This document shows positions 26,472-35,002 of a stretch of DNA of 64,000 nucleotides, piece after piece. Below the pieces are notes generated by a model. The model was not told where the DNA came from. It did no database searches and saw only the letters and a list, made by a program, of their open reading frames with translations. Source of the stretch: Dietzia natronolimnaea. Lineage in GTDB: Bacteria; Actinomycetota; Actinomycetes; Mycobacteriales; Mycobacteriaceae. The stretch lies in assembly GCF_039525805.1 (NCBI RefSeq), contig NZ_BAAAHZ010000019.1; one strand, written 5' to 3'. Positions within the stretch are counted from its first letter, which is position 1, and each line of letters starts with the position of its first letter. The position numbers were made by a program, and so were the translations under genes.

Positions 26472-26499
26472 GTGTTACCCACACCACATCACGTGTCAA
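26472..26499 (-). promoter_or_regulatory. Predicted promoter of the ligase-permease-kinase operon
   Basis: On the minus strand TTGACA (26494-26499) is followed after 16 bases by TAACAC (26472-26477). This is an unusually good -35/-10 pair for this GC-rich window, reading toward the ligase gene, with the 20-bp palindrome just downstream. Confidence 0.55.
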
Positions 26500-26544
26500 G
26501 TGATCGACAGCTAGGGTTTTTCGATGACCGAGGAGAGTCCACCG

Positions 26545-27177
26545 ATGAGTGACTGGCGAGAATTCGGGCCCGACACCCTGTCGCCCCCGTTACGTGCCGC
26601 GCTGGTCGTCTTCGCGCGACACGGGTACCACGGCGCCTCGATCAGGATGATCGCCGAAGAGGCCGGACTGTCCGTTCCGGGCCTCTACCACCACTATCGC
26701 TCGAAACAGGCGATCCTCGCGGCCGTGGTGGACACGGCGATGGCGGAGATGCTCGAGCACACCGGCGCGGCCGTCGAGGACGCCGGGAGCCACCCGGTCG
26801 CCCGCTTCGAGAACCTCGTGGAGTGTCTCGCCCGCTTCCACATGGCCAGGCGGGACCAGGCGTTCGTGGCCTCCACGGAGATGCGGAGCATGGACCCGGA
26901 GGTCCGCGCCCACCACATCGCCCAACGCGACTCCCAGCAGGCGATGCTCGAGGAGGCCATCCGGGCCGGCGTCGACTCGGGGGACTTCGCCTGCGAGCAC
27001 CCCGAGGACGCGGCCCGCGCGATCTCGTCGCTGTGCGTGTCGATCTCCTCCTGGTACCGCCCCGACGGCCCGCTGACGAGAGACGACGTGGTGGCACGGC
27101 ACGTGTACTTCGCCCGCGGCATGGTGGGCGCGGGGCGGGAGGGCGGCGTCGCCGACCCGTCACCGTCCCCGGGGTGA
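26545..27177 (+). CDS. TetR/AcrR family regulator
   Basis: A 210-residue regulator. The N-terminal helix-turn-helix (about 20-60) reads GASIRMIAEEAGLSVPGLYHHY and is followed by SKQAIL. The C-terminal part (about 75-195) is a TetR_C-like helical ligand domain, in this context probably sensing an acyl-CoA. The ATG at 26545 has GAGGAG at good distance; the in-frame ATG at 26524 lacks one. It is divergent from the ligase operon and is the likely reader of the palindrome between them. Its 3' end overlaps the convergent LysR-domain gene by 18 bases. Confidence 0.9.
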   Translation: MSDWREFGPDTLSPPLRAALVVFARHGYHGASIRMIAEEAGLSVPGLYHHYRSKQAILAAVVDTAMAEMLEHTGAAVEDAGSHPVARFENLVECLARFHMARRDQAFVASTEMRSMDPEVRAHHIAQRDSQQAMLEEAIRAGVDSGDFACEHPEDAARAISSLCVSISSWYRPDGPLTRDDVVARHVYFARGMVGAGREGGVADPSPSPG

Positions 27178-27924
27178 CCGGCCCTTCCCCCGCGGCGCGT
27201 GCTGCCGGCCCCGGCGCTGCTCGTCCCGTGCCTGCTCTCCCCGTGCCTGCTCTTCCCGCGCCCGCGCCTTCGCCGCCGCCTTCTGCCGGGCGTTCAGCTT
27301 CTCCTTCGGCGCGTCCCCGGCGTTGCGGGACGTGGTGGCGGTGCGGCCGCGGACGATGCCGACGAACTCGTCGATCATCACGTCGCCCTCGCGGTCCGAC
27401 GACCAGGCGACGCCCATGCGGGTGGCGGGAACGCCCTCCAGCGGGCGCTCGATGACGTCCCGGCGACTCAGCGAGCGGGCGTACGGCCGCGGGAGCACCA
27501 GTAGTCCGACCCCGGCCGCGACCAGGTCCACCGCGGCGGAGACCTCGTCGGGCGACGCGGTGATCGCGTCGACGGGGTCGAGCCACGGCTCCCCCTCCAG
27601 GTCGGCCCGGGACAGGGACTCGTAGACGCCGATCTCGTGGCCCCGCGCCGCGAGCACGGCCATGGTCTCGGTGTAGAGCGGAATGCGCAGCAGGCCGGCA
27701 GGGGCGGAGCGGGGGGCGTCCTCGGCCTCGCGGACGAACACGACGTCGACGCCGCCTCCGCCCGGCGTCGAGGCGAGCTCTGCCAGAGGATCACCCATCC
27801 GCCGCGCCGAGATCGGCACGAGCGGATTGCGCTCACGCCATCGGGTGAGCCACTTGTCGGGTTGCACGCCCGGGACGTAGCCGATGGCCAGGCTCCGCCG
27901 GTCCGGACCGTTATCCTCGTTCAC
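27160..27924 (-). CDS. LysR substrate-binding-domain protein lacking the DNA-binding domain
   Basis: A 254-residue protein, GTG start at 27924. Residues ~10-200 look like the effector domain of LysR regulators: a first strand LAIGYVPGVQPDKWLTRW, an alternating alpha/beta pattern, then AAVDLVAAGVGLLVLPRPYA and MGVAWSSDREGD. No winged helix precedes it, since the protein starts directly with the effector domain. From ~205 it ends in a strongly basic, repetitive tail rich in Arg, Gln and Glu. It might bind a small molecule and partner another protein, or bind nucleic acid by the tail. Role unknown. Confidence 0.65.
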   Translation of the reverse strand: MNEDNGPDRRSLAIGYVPGVQPDKWLTRWRERNPLVPISARRMGDPLAELASTPGGGGVDVVFVREAEDAPRSAPAGLLRIPLYTETMAVLAARGHEIGVYESLSRADLEGEPWLDPVDAITASPDEVSAAVDLVAAGVGLLVLPRPYARSLSRRDVIERPLEGVPATRMGVAWSSDREGDVMIDEFVGIVRGRTATTSRNAGDAPKEKLNARQKAAAKARAREEQARGEQARDEQRRGRQHAPRGKGRSPRGR

Positions 27925-28045
27925 CCCTCAACGGTAGCCGCTGCCCGACTGAACCGGATTCGGCGAATGCGGACCGCGTCGGCCCACGGACCACTACCGT
28001 GCGTGTCGCCGGGCAGCTCCGGCGCCACCCCACCGAGGAGGACCC

Positions 28046-28513
28046 ATGACCCACGTATTCCACGGCGTCGACGAATTCCGCGCGGCCGCCGGCCTCGATC
28101 TCGGCGCCGGCGACTGGTTCGTCATCACTCAGGACCGCATCGACTCCTTCGCCGACGTCACCGAGGACTGGCAATGGATCCACGTCGACCCACAGCGGGC
28201 CGCCTCGTCCGACATGGGATCGACCGTCGCCCACGGCTACCTCACACTGTCACTGATCCCCCGCCTCAGCTCCGGGCTGTTCACGTTCGAGGGCATCGGT
28301 CGCGCGATCAACTACGGACTCGACAAGGTGCGGTTCCCCTCCTACGTCCGCCCCGGCGACAGGATCCGGGCGGTGGGGCGGGTGGCGTGGACCCGCGATG
28401 CACAGGCCGGTGGAGTCCTCGCGTGCGTGCACTACGCGATCGAGGTCGAGGGTCGGGACAAGCCCGCCTGCATCGCCGAGGCACTCATGGTGGCGTTCCC
28501 CGCGCAGGACTGA
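28046..28513 (+). CDS. MaoC-type enoyl-CoA hydratase
   Basis: A 155-residue hotdog hydratase with ITQDRIDSFADVTEDWQWIHVDP at about 28-50 and TVAHGYLTLSL just after, giving the catalytic Asp/His pair. The ATG at 28046 follows GAGGAGGA. It is a paralogue of the gene at 8384. It stands alone on its transcript unless read through into the SDR 100 bases downstream, where an operator-like palindrome intervenes. Expected reaction: hydration of a 2-enoyl-CoA to the (R)-3-hydroxy form. Confidence 0.92.
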   Translation: MTHVFHGVDEFRAAAGLDLGAGDWFVITQDRIDSFADVTEDWQWIHVDPQRAASSDMGSTVAHGYLTLSLIPRLSSGLFTFEGIGRAINYGLDKVRFPSYVRPGDRIRAVGRVAWTRDAQAGGVLACVHYAIEVEGRDKPACIAEALMVAFPAQD

Positions 28514-28544
28514 GCACCCCGGATCCGGTCGCGCACCCGAAACG

Positions 28545-28562
28545 TCTACTGAATTCAGTTCA
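28545..28562. promoter_or_regulatory. Block D operator, site 1
   Basis: TCTACTGAATTCAGTTCA, matching 16 of 18 positions of TGAACTGAATTCAGTTCA. Its core ACTGAATTCAGT (28548-28559) is a perfect 12-base palindrome. It ends 50 bases before the SDR start at 28613. Confidence 0.7.
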
Positions 28563-28612
28563 CTTCATCTATCGTGGGGAGGTACACCCCCAGCGCCGGA
28601 AGGGCCGAACAC

Positions 28613-29362
28613 ATGGAGCGTTTTCACGACCGAGTCGTCATCGTCACGGGCGCGACCGGTGGCATCGGAACGGAGATCTGCGGCCGACTCGCCGCGGAGG
28701 GCGCCATCGTCGTCGTCGCGGACCTTCCCGGCACCCCCCTCGACGAGGTGGCCTCCTCCCTCCCGGCCGCCCCTCACCAGACGGTGGAACTCGACGTGGC
28801 GTCCGAGGAGCAGTGGACCTCCGCGGTCACCCGCGTGATGGAGGCCCACGGACGGTTGGACGCTCTGGTGAACAACGCAGGGATCGGCAGCCTCAAGACG
28901 GTGGAGGACGAGTCCCCCGAGCACTGGCAGCGCGTGATCGACGTCGACCAGACCGGCGTGTGGCTGGGCATGAAGCACGCGGGCGCGGCGATCGAACGCA
29001 CCGGCGGCGGGGCGATCGTCAACGTCTGCTCGATCCTCGGCAGCGTCGGCGGGTTCGGCAACAGCTTCGCCTACCACGCAGCCAAGGGCGCGGTGCGGAC
29101 CATGTCCAAGAACGCCGCGATGCACTGGGCGACGAGGGGCGTCCGGGTGAACTCCCTTCACCCCGGATTCATCGAGACCCCCCAGCTCCTCGAGCGCTAC
29201 GAGGGCAGCGAGCGCCATCGCGGGATGCTCGCGGGCACCCCGATGGGGCGCCTCGGCACGCCCGCGGAGATCGCCGGATGCGTGGCCTTCCTGGCCAGCG
29301 ACGACGCCGGGTTCATGACCGGCGCCGAACTCTACGCGGACGGCGGCTGGACCGCCCGGTGA
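28613..29362 (+). CDS. SDR family oxidoreductase
   Basis: A 249-residue classical SDR: TGATGGIG at ~12-19, an Asp after strand 2 (VVADLPG) implying NAD+, NNAG near 84, Ser in NVCSILG and YHAAK near 150. GGWTAR ends the protein, as in many alcohol or hydroxysteroid dehydrogenases. The ATG at 28613 has GGAAGG upstream. It is headed by the palindrome at 28545 and convergent with the MBL gene. The likely substrate is a secondary alcohol of the block D pathway. Confidence 0.9.
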   Translation: MERFHDRVVIVTGATGGIGTEICGRLAAEGAIVVVADLPGTPLDEVASSLPAAPHQTVELDVASEEQWTSAVTRVMEAHGRLDALVNNAGIGSLKTVEDESPEHWQRVIDVDQTGVWLGMKHAGAAIERTGGGAIVNVCSILGSVGGFGNSFAYHAAKGAVRTMSKNAAMHWATRGVRVNSLHPGFIETPQLLERYEGSERHRGMLAGTPMGRLGTPAEIAGCVAFLASDDAGFMTGAELYADGGWTAR

Positions 29363-29389
29363 GGACCACGGTGGGGACGCGGTCCTGCC

Positions 29390-30421
29390 TCAGGCGGTCA
29401 CGAAGCGTTCCACGCCGGCCGGCGAGACCTCCTCGACGACGACGTCACCCCTCGCCACCAGGACGTCGAGGTGCGCCATCGTCTCGCAGGTCGCGATCAT
29501 CTGGTTGAACACGTCGAGCGAGCCGAAGGCGCGCTCGCGGCGGGTCCAGGGCAGCCCCGACGCCACCTGGAGCCCGGTCACCCCCGGAGAGGCGAGGACC
29601 TGCGCACGCGTGGCGTCCAGCCTCGAATCATGATGGGACAGCAGCTCGCGGACCCGGCCGTGGACACTCCCCCCGACCTGACCGTGCGCCGGCAGCATGA
29701 GGGTGTCCGGACGCTCCAGCATCGCCTCGAGCGAGGCGAGATAGTCGCTCAGCGGGTTGTCCCACCCCCCGAGCTCGAACCCGATCGACGGCGAGATCCT
29801 GGGCAGGACGTGGTCACCGGTGAACGTCACGCCGAGGGCGGTGTCGTCGAACACCAAATGGCCCTTGGTGTGGCCGGCGGTGAGCCGCGCCTCCATCGTC
29901 CGTCCGGCCACCGAGACCGGGCCCTCCTCGGTCCACGTGTCGGGCAGCTCCCAGTCCTCGGCCAGCCAGGGCTCGGCGAGCGCCTCGACCCGGGACGCCT
30001 CGGCGATCTCCGGGGCGCCCGCCCGGCGCAACTGGGCGAGCGAGTCCGCCGGAACGCTGGTGCGCAGTTCGCGGAGCTCGGTCAACCCGGGGCGCTCACC
30101 ACCACCCAGGTGGATGCGGCTGCCGACGCGCCTACGTAGCTCCGGCCCCATCGTGTAGTGGTCACGGTGGATGTGCGTCACGTGGACGTCGGTCACCTCG
30201 TCGAGGCCGACGTCGACCGACCGCAGTCCGTCGCGCAGTATCTCGAGGTTGCCAGGGACGTTCCACCCGGCGTCGATGAGAGAGACCCCGTCCGGGCCCT
30301 CGATCACGTAGACGTTGATCGCGCGCAGGCCGTCCTGCGGCATCGGGAGGGGGATCCGGTGGACGCCCTCGGCCACCGGATGGCACCCGAGGTCGGTCCA
30401 GTCCGTCCCCTCGCTGGTCAC
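29390..30421 (-). CDS. MBL-fold metallo-hydrolase
   Basis: A 343-residue metallo-beta-lactamase-fold protein. The metal motif VTHIHRDH (H-x-H-x-D-H) is at ~97-104; further ligands appear to be GHTKGHLVF and FTGDHVLP. The C-terminal ~90 residues form an extra helical segment (VRELLSHHDSRLDA) found in MBL thioesterase/lactonase-like proteins. The GTG start at 30421 overlaps the EthD gene's stop. Possible jobs include acyl-CoA thioester or lactone hydrolysis; sequence alone does not decide. Confidence 0.85.
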   Translation of the reverse strand: MTSEGTDWTDLGCHPVAEGVHRIPLPMPQDGLRAINVYVIEGPDGVSLIDAGWNVPGNLEILRDGLRSVDVGLDEVTDVHVTHIHRDHYTMGPELRRRVGSRIHLGGGERPGLTELRELRTSVPADSLAQLRRAGAPEIAEASRVEALAEPWLAEDWELPDTWTEEGPVSVAGRTMEARLTAGHTKGHLVFDDTALGVTFTGDHVLPRISPSIGFELGGWDNPLSDYLASLEAMLERPDTLMLPAHGQVGGSVHGRVRELLSHHDSRLDATRAQVLASPGVTGLQVASGLPWTRRERAFGSLDVFNQMIATCETMAHLDVLVARGDVVVEEVSPAGVERFVTA

Positions 30422-30744
30422 GAGTCGGAGACCATGACCTGCTCGTCGCCCATCACCATGATGGCGCGGCCGCCCATGGAGCCGACGTGCTCGGCGGCCT
30501 TCGCCCACTCGGGACTCTCGAGCATCGCGTCATAGGCCTCCTTGGAGTCGAAGCTGAGGACCGACACCCCGTCCCACCCGAGGGAATGCTTGTTCCCGCC
30601 GGTCTCCTTGACCGCCGTGTGGGACCAGCGGCGCAGGCCGGGCAGCGGGTAGGTCACCTCGGCGTGCTCGCCCCGCCACCAGGTGATGAACTCCTCGTGG
30701 GTCCAGTCGCTGGGCTTGGACGCCATGACGATGAGGTTGTACAC
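30418..30744 (-). CDS. EthD-domain protein
   Basis: A 108-residue ferredoxin-like (dimeric alpha/beta-barrel) protein of the EthD family: N-terminal strand YNLIVMASK, WWRGEHAEV helix (~24-32) and LSFDSKEAYDAMLESPEW (~65-82). EthD-fold proteins assist oxidation or isomerisation of diverse organics. The GTG start (30742-30744) has GGAGG four bases upstream. It is coupled to the MBL gene by a GTGA overlap. A copy of the block D palindrome ends 14 bases before the start. Confidence 0.82.
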   Translation of the reverse strand: MYNLIVMASKPSDWTHEEFITWWRGEHAEVTYPLPGLRRWSHTAVKETGGNKHSLGWDGVSVLSFDSKEAYDAMLESPEWAKAAEHVGSMGGRAIMVMGDEQVMVSDS

Positions 30745-30758
30745 GGTTCCTCCGTAGT

Positions 30759-30776
30759 TGAATTCACTTCAGTATG
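30759..30776. promoter_or_regulatory. Block D operator, site 2
   Basis: TGAATTCACTTCAGTATG; its reverse complement shares 12 of 18 positions with TGAACTGAATTCAGTTCA, including the ACTGAA and TTCA arms. It lies just upstream of the EthD-MBL pair. Confidence 0.45.
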
Positions 30777-30866
30777 TGAGGACACGGTACCACCGTGGCC
30801 GGGTGCACGGCCCCCGACCGCGACGACCGGATCGACGGAACCGTGACCACGCGGCGGACGACCGCC

Positions 30867-31478
30867 TCAGTGCACGAGGCGTTCGCACGCCCCCCGGACC
30901 GACTCCGAGACCTCGGGGAGCGTTCGGCTCCCGCCGGGCCGGTACCAGTTCCACACGGAGTTGATCAGTCCGAGCACGAACCGCCCGAGCTCGACCGGGT
31001 CGCGGCGGGGGAACTCCCCGGAGTCCATCCCGCGCTCCAGGAGGCCGGTCCAGTCCCGCTCGACCACCCGGACGAGCTCACGCGCCCGGACCCGCTCCTC
31101 CTCCTCCCGCTCGGACGAACGCGGAGTGGCGAGCATGTCGATGTGGTGCAGCAGGATCCGCGCCTGGAGCGCCTCGGTCTCGCTGATGTCGTAGGCGCTG
31201 GAGATCGCCGCCCGCAGCGCGGTCTCGGCGTCGCCCACTCCCTCGACCGCCACCGTGAAGCGCTCGTGGTACCTGGTGAGTTCGGCGCTCATGATGGTGA
31301 GCAGGCAGTGCGCCTTGGACTCGAAGTAGTGGTACAGCGCGGTCTGGCCGATCCCCACCTCACCCGCGATCGTCGCCCACTTGGTGTGCTCGTAACCGAC
31401 GCTGCCGAAGTTGGCCACCGCCGCCTCGAGGATGACGTTCCTCTTGGACCGCGGGCCCTCAGTCTTGGTTGGCGCCAT
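30867..31478 (-). CDS. TetR/AcrR family regulator (candidate block D regulator)
   Basis: A 203-residue TetR protein. The DNA-binding region (about 12-60) reads RNVILEAAVANFGSVGYEHT, then IAGEVGIGQTALYHYFESKA. The C-terminal helical domain (about 80-195) has a KstR2/FadR-like pattern including FVLGLINSVWNWYRPGG. It is the only complete DNA-binding regulator inside block D. A copy of the recurring palindrome lies 44-61 bases upstream of its start, as expected for autoregulation. It is therefore the best candidate to bind all the block D sites. Confidence 0.9.
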   Translation of the reverse strand: MAPTKTEGPRSKRNVILEAAVANFGSVGYEHTKWATIAGEVGIGQTALYHYFESKAHCLLTIMSAELTRYHERFTVAVEGVGDAETALRAAISSAYDISETEALQARILLHHIDMLATPRSSEREEEERVRARELVRVVERDWTGLLERGMDSGEFPRRDPVELGRFVLGLINSVWNWYRPGGSRTLPEVSESVRGACERLVH

Positions 31479-31521
31479 CGCCTGTACCCCCCGTGTTCGT
31501 GATCATCCGTCCAGGTTATGG

Positions 31522-31539
31522 GAAAGTGAGTTCAGGTCA
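31522..31539. promoter_or_regulatory. Block D operator, site 3 (tetR promoter)
   Basis: GAAAGTGAGTTCAGGTCA matches 13 of 18 positions of the block D palindrome. It precedes the tetR gene at 31478 and follows the end of the ten-gene operon. Confidence 0.5.
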
Positions 31540-31588
31540 CACCGGTATGCATCCAGATGGCGGCTCACCGACCCGTCCCCGGCGCATC

Positions 31589-33082
31589 TCAGTCGCCGAA
31601 GATCTCCGCCGCGAGGCTCGCCGCGCCCTTGCGGTCCAGTTTGCCCACCCTGGACTGCGGCAGCACCGAGACCGACCGCACGAACTCCGGCCACTTGAAC
31701 TTCGGGAAGTCCGCGGCCTCCAGGTGCCGGCGGATCTCGTCGAGCCCGAGAGGCTCACCCTCCGAGACCACGAGCGCGGCGGTCCGTTCGCCCAGCACCG
31801 GGTCGGGGACGGGGACCACGCACACCTGGTGGATCCCCGGGACGGCCGCGAGCGCGCCCTCCACCTCGTTGATGTCGATGTTGCGTCCGCCGCGGATGAT
31901 GAGGTCCTTCTCGCGACCACGGATGCTCACGCTGCCGTCCTCGTGGATCACGGCCCGGTCGCCGGTGGCGAGGAATCCCTCGGCGTTGACGTCGGGGGCG
32001 GCCGGGGCGCCGTCGCGGGCGTACCCCACGAACAGCGACGGCCCACGCACCTGCAGGGACCCCAGCTCCCCCGACTCGAGCACGGTGCCGACCTCGTCGA
32101 CCACCCTCACCTCGGTGCCGGGGAACGGGCGACCGTCCCGCCCCAGGCGCACCTCCACGTCGTCCGAGGGCGACGGGGTGGTGTGGCCCAGGCACTCGGA
32201 CATCCCGAACACCCGGAGCAGGGTCGTGCCCAGCTTCACCTCGGCGTCGTGCAGGGCCTTCTGGTTCATCGGACCGCCGCCGACGGTCATGGCCCGCATC
32301 GCCGCCAGCGCGCCCTCGGCGCCGTCGACCAGGGTGAGTTGGAGAGCCATGGTCGGGACCAGCATCGTCCAGGCCACGCGCTGCTCGCGCAGGAGCGCGA
32401 CCGCCGCCTCGGGCCTCCACCTGTCCAGCGCCACCATCGCGCCGCCGAGCATGGTCGGCAGGTACATCCCGAAGCAGATCGCGGCCGCGGAGGACAGGGG
32501 CACCAGCGCGCCCACCGCGTCCCCGGGCTCCAGGCCGACGGCCCCGATCGTCGAGCGGCACGCGTACCGCAGGGCGTCCTCGGTCTGGATCACGCACTTC
32601 GGGCGTCCGGTCGACCCGGAGGTCATGGCGGCGACCGCTCCGCCGTTCCAGCGCTCGACGCCCTTGGAACGACCGTCCGCCGGCCCCGAGACGACCCAGC
32701 CGTCCAGTGCCCGGCCGACCTCGACGAACCCGTGTTCGGCCAGCCCCCACACCTCGGCGGTGTCGGTGGCGGTCACCACGACGTCCGGCTGCAGATCCTC
32801 CGCGGCGAAGTCGAACTCCGAGCGCGTCGCGTGTCCGCTCATCACCGCGAGCATCCCGCCGGCCAGTCCCACGGCCACTGCGGCCGACACCGTCCGCCAC
32901 GAGTTGTCCGCACGGATGAGGACGGTCGGCGGGCCGTCCACCGCGGCCTCGATGACCCCGGCGAGCGCCCGCGCCCCGGCGAGGATCTCCGCGAGGTCGT
33001 GGACACCGTCCCCGTCCACCACGGCGACGTCACCGGGCGTGCGGGCCGCGCGGTCGATGACGTCCTGGGCGAGCTGCTTCAT
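31589..33082 (-). CDS. Acyl-CoA synthetase (AMP-forming)
   Basis: A 497-residue ANL ligase. Phosphate loop AAMTSGSTGRPKCVIQT is near 177, FGMSECLGHTT near 293, the TGDRAVIHEDGSVSIRGREKD hinge near 375 and the catalytic Lys in SRVGKLDRKG near 484. AGGAG precedes the ATG at 33082. It is the last gene of the ten-gene operon (41682 to 31589) and follows the ADH after 37 bases. It would activate the block D acid substrate or an acid intermediate released later, such as after alcohol and aldehyde oxidation. Confidence 0.92.
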   Translation of the reverse strand: MKQLAQDVIDRAARTPGDVAVVDGDGVHDLAEILAGARALAGVIEAAVDGPPTVLIRADNSWRTVSAAVAVGLAGGMLAVMSGHATRSEFDFAAEDLQPDVVVTATDTAEVWGLAEHGFVEVGRALDGWVVSGPADGRSKGVERWNGGAVAAMTSGSTGRPKCVIQTEDALRYACRSTIGAVGLEPGDAVGALVPLSSAAAICFGMYLPTMLGGAMVALDRWRPEAAVALLREQRVAWTMLVPTMALQLTLVDGAEGALAAMRAMTVGGGPMNQKALHDAEVKLGTTLLRVFGMSECLGHTTPSPSDDVEVRLGRDGRPFPGTEVRVVDEVGTVLESGELGSLQVRGPSLFVGYARDGAPAAPDVNAEGFLATGDRAVIHEDGSVSIRGREKDLIIRGGRNIDINEVEGALAAVPGIHQVCVVPVPDPVLGERTAALVVSEGEPLGLDEIRRHLEAADFPKFKWPEFVRSVSVLPQSRVGKLDRKGAASLAAEIFGD

Positions 33083-33119
33083 TGGGCTTCTCCTAAGCGA
33101 TCAGGGGTCCGACGGCGTG

Positions 33120-34241
33120 TCACGCCGCGGACGGGTCGGTTCCGGGGACGACGACGAGGCGACCGGATGCCCGACCGTGTCGCAGATCCTCGTAGGCCGC
33201 GGGCACCTCGTCCATCGTGCGCTCCTCGACGACGGAGACGATCTCACCCTCGGCCGCGAGGGCGAGGACGGCGGCCAGGTCGGTGTGCGGTCCCCAGAAC
33301 GGTGCGGCGACCCGCCACCCGCGTGGGACAGATCCTTGTTTGTCGACGGTCAGCGACCCGCCCGCGGACCCCACCACGGTGAGCCCTCCCCCGGTGGCCA
33401 GCATTCGCGCACCGGCGGCCACGGTCTCCTGCGCGCCGACGAAATCGAAGACCAGGTCGGCACCCGTGCCCGCGGCCAGCCGGTCGACCACCTCGGCGGC
33501 CTCCGCGACCGAGGCGACAGCGTGGTCCGCGCCGAGCTCGGTGGCCAGCGCCCGGGCGCTCTCGCGGGGGTCGACCGCCACCACCACCTCGGGCGAACGG
33601 GATCTCAACACCTGCAGTGCGAGGTGGCCGAGCCCGCCGATCCCGATCACCACGACCACCGATCCCCTCACGGTGACCGGCTGCGACTGGACCGCGTGGT
33701 AGGCGGTGAGTCCGGCGTCGGTCAGCGGGGCGAGGGCCGGCCCCGCGTCGGGGTCGACGGCGACGAGATGGCGCGCCGCGGGGACGAGCATGTAGTCGGC
33801 CAGTCCCCCGTCGCGCCCGATTCCGCCGCCGACCGCGCCCTCGAGGCGGACGCAGTAGTTGTCCCGTCCGCTCCGGCACTTCCGGCACTCACCGCACGAC
33901 CACACTCCGTGCACGGCGTAGGTCACGCCGACCCGGCTCTCGTCGGTGCGGTCGCCGACAGCGACCACCGTGCCCACGACCTCGTGGCCGAGGGTGAACG
34001 GGAGGGTGTAGGGCAGCCGGCCCTCGGGCGAGTCCATGATGTGCAGATCGGAGTGGCACAACCCGGCGGCGTCCACCTTCAGCAGCAGTTCACCGGGTCC
34101 GGGACGTGGCACGGGGATGCGGTCGAGCGTGGGGCGCGAGCCCCACTCGTGCAGGCGCCAGGCCCGCATCGTCGCGGGCAGCTCCTCACTCGACCTCGCG
34201 GAGCGCTCCCCCACCACGGTGGCCGGCGGTGGTGTGGTCAT
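33120..34241 (-). CDS. Zinc-dependent alcohol dehydrogenase
   Basis: A 373-residue medium-chain dehydrogenase starting at 34241 (ATGA with the SDR stop). Catalytic zinc residues are in AGLCHSDLH (~60) and GHEVVG. The structural zinc lobe CGECRKCRSGRDNYC has all four Cys. PLTDAGLTAYHAV near 170 supplies an Asp, as in Rhodococcus alcohol dehydrogenases. GIGGLGHLA near 195 binds NAD. The first ~20 residues are extra. It likely oxidises a primary or secondary alcohol in the pathway. Confidence 0.92.
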   Translation of the reverse strand: MTTPPPATVVGERSARSSEELPATMRAWRLHEWGSRPTLDRIPVPRPGPGELLLKVDAAGLCHSDLHIMDSPEGRLPYTLPFTLGHEVVGTVVAVGDRTDESRVGVTYAVHGVWSCGECRKCRSGRDNYCVRLEGAVGGGIGRDGGLADYMLVPAARHLVAVDPDAGPALAPLTDAGLTAYHAVQSQPVTVRGSVVVVIGIGGLGHLALQVLRSRSPEVVVAVDPRESARALATELGADHAVASVAEAAEVVDRLAAGTGADLVFDFVGAQETVAAGARMLATGGGLTVVGSAGGSLTVDKQGSVPRGWRVAAPFWGPHTDLAAVLALAAEGEIVSVVEERTMDEVPAAYEDLRHGRASGRLVVVPGTDPSAA

Positions 34242-35002
34242 CGCGCCGTCCACCCGCCGTCCACGGTGAGGACGTGGCCGGTCACATAGCTGGCGGCGTC
34301 GGAGGCCAGGAACAGCACCGCGCCGTCGACCTCGCCGGCCCGACCGCCGCGGTCGAGCATGGTGTTGCGCCGCACCCAGCCCGCGGACTTCTCGTTGGCG
34401 AACAGCCCGTCGGTCATCTCGGTATCGAACCACCCGGGGACGACCGCGTTGACGCGCACGCCCCGTCGGCCCCACTGGCCGGCGAGTTCCCGGGTGACGC
34501 CGATGACCGCGGACTTGGAGGCGGCGTAGCCGGCTCCGCCGATCGGCGCGGTGGAGACCAATCCGATCACCGAACTGATGTTGATGATCGAACAGGCCCG
34601 GCCCTCGGGCAGGGCGGCGACGGTGGCGGCCGAGAGATGGAAGCCGGAGGTGAGGTTGACGCACAGGATGTCGTCGAACTCCTCCGCGCTCTCGGAGAGC
34701 GCGTCGGGCGGACCGGGCCGGCCGGCGTTGTTGACCAGGATGTCGATGCCGCCGGTGATCTCCGAGGCGGTCGCGACGAGCCGGGCGCGGTCATCCGTCC
34801 TGGTGATGTCGCACTCGACCGGCACCAGCCCGGGCACCTCGGCGGCCAGGCCGGCCAGGCGCTCCGCGCGGCGGGCGGCGGCGACCACCGTCGCGCCCGC
34901 GGCGGCCAGGGTGCGGGCGAATCCCTCGCCGAGCCCCGAGGACGCCCCGGTCACCACGGCGACCCGCCCCGTGAGATCGAAGAGCTCGTGTGGCGTCGAC
35001 AT
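34238..35002 (-). CDS. SDR family oxidoreductase
   Basis: A 254-residue SDR with TGASSGLG (~16-23), NNAG (~91) and YAASK (~158). It resembles the SDR at 21400 in the core (SSGLGEGFARTLAAAGATVV) but lacks that protein's N-terminal extension. Both sit in operons with an APH kinase and an ACAD10/11 enzyme, suggesting the same step, such as 4-keto to 4-hydroxyacyl-CoA. TGATG overlap with the upstream SDR and ATGA with the downstream ADH imply tight coupling. Confidence 0.9.
   Translation of the reverse strand: MSTPHELFDLTGRVAVVTGASSGLGEGFARTLAAAGATVVAAARRAERLAGLAAEVPGLVPVECDITRTDDRARLVATASEITGGIDILVNNAGRPGPPDALSESAEEFDDILCVNLTSGFHLSAATVAALPEGRACSIINISSVIGLVSTAPIGGAGYAASKSAVIGVTRELAGQWGRRGVRVNAVVPGWFDTEMTDGLFANEKSAGWVRRNTMLDRGGRAGEVDGAVLFLASDAASYVTGHVLTVDGGWTAR

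Noticed and set aside
31469..34289. Overlapping plus-strand frames of 637 and 910 residues
   Set aside because: They lie opposite the acyl-CoA ligase and ADH genes, whose motifs are intact. They have no family features and no ribosome-binding site.
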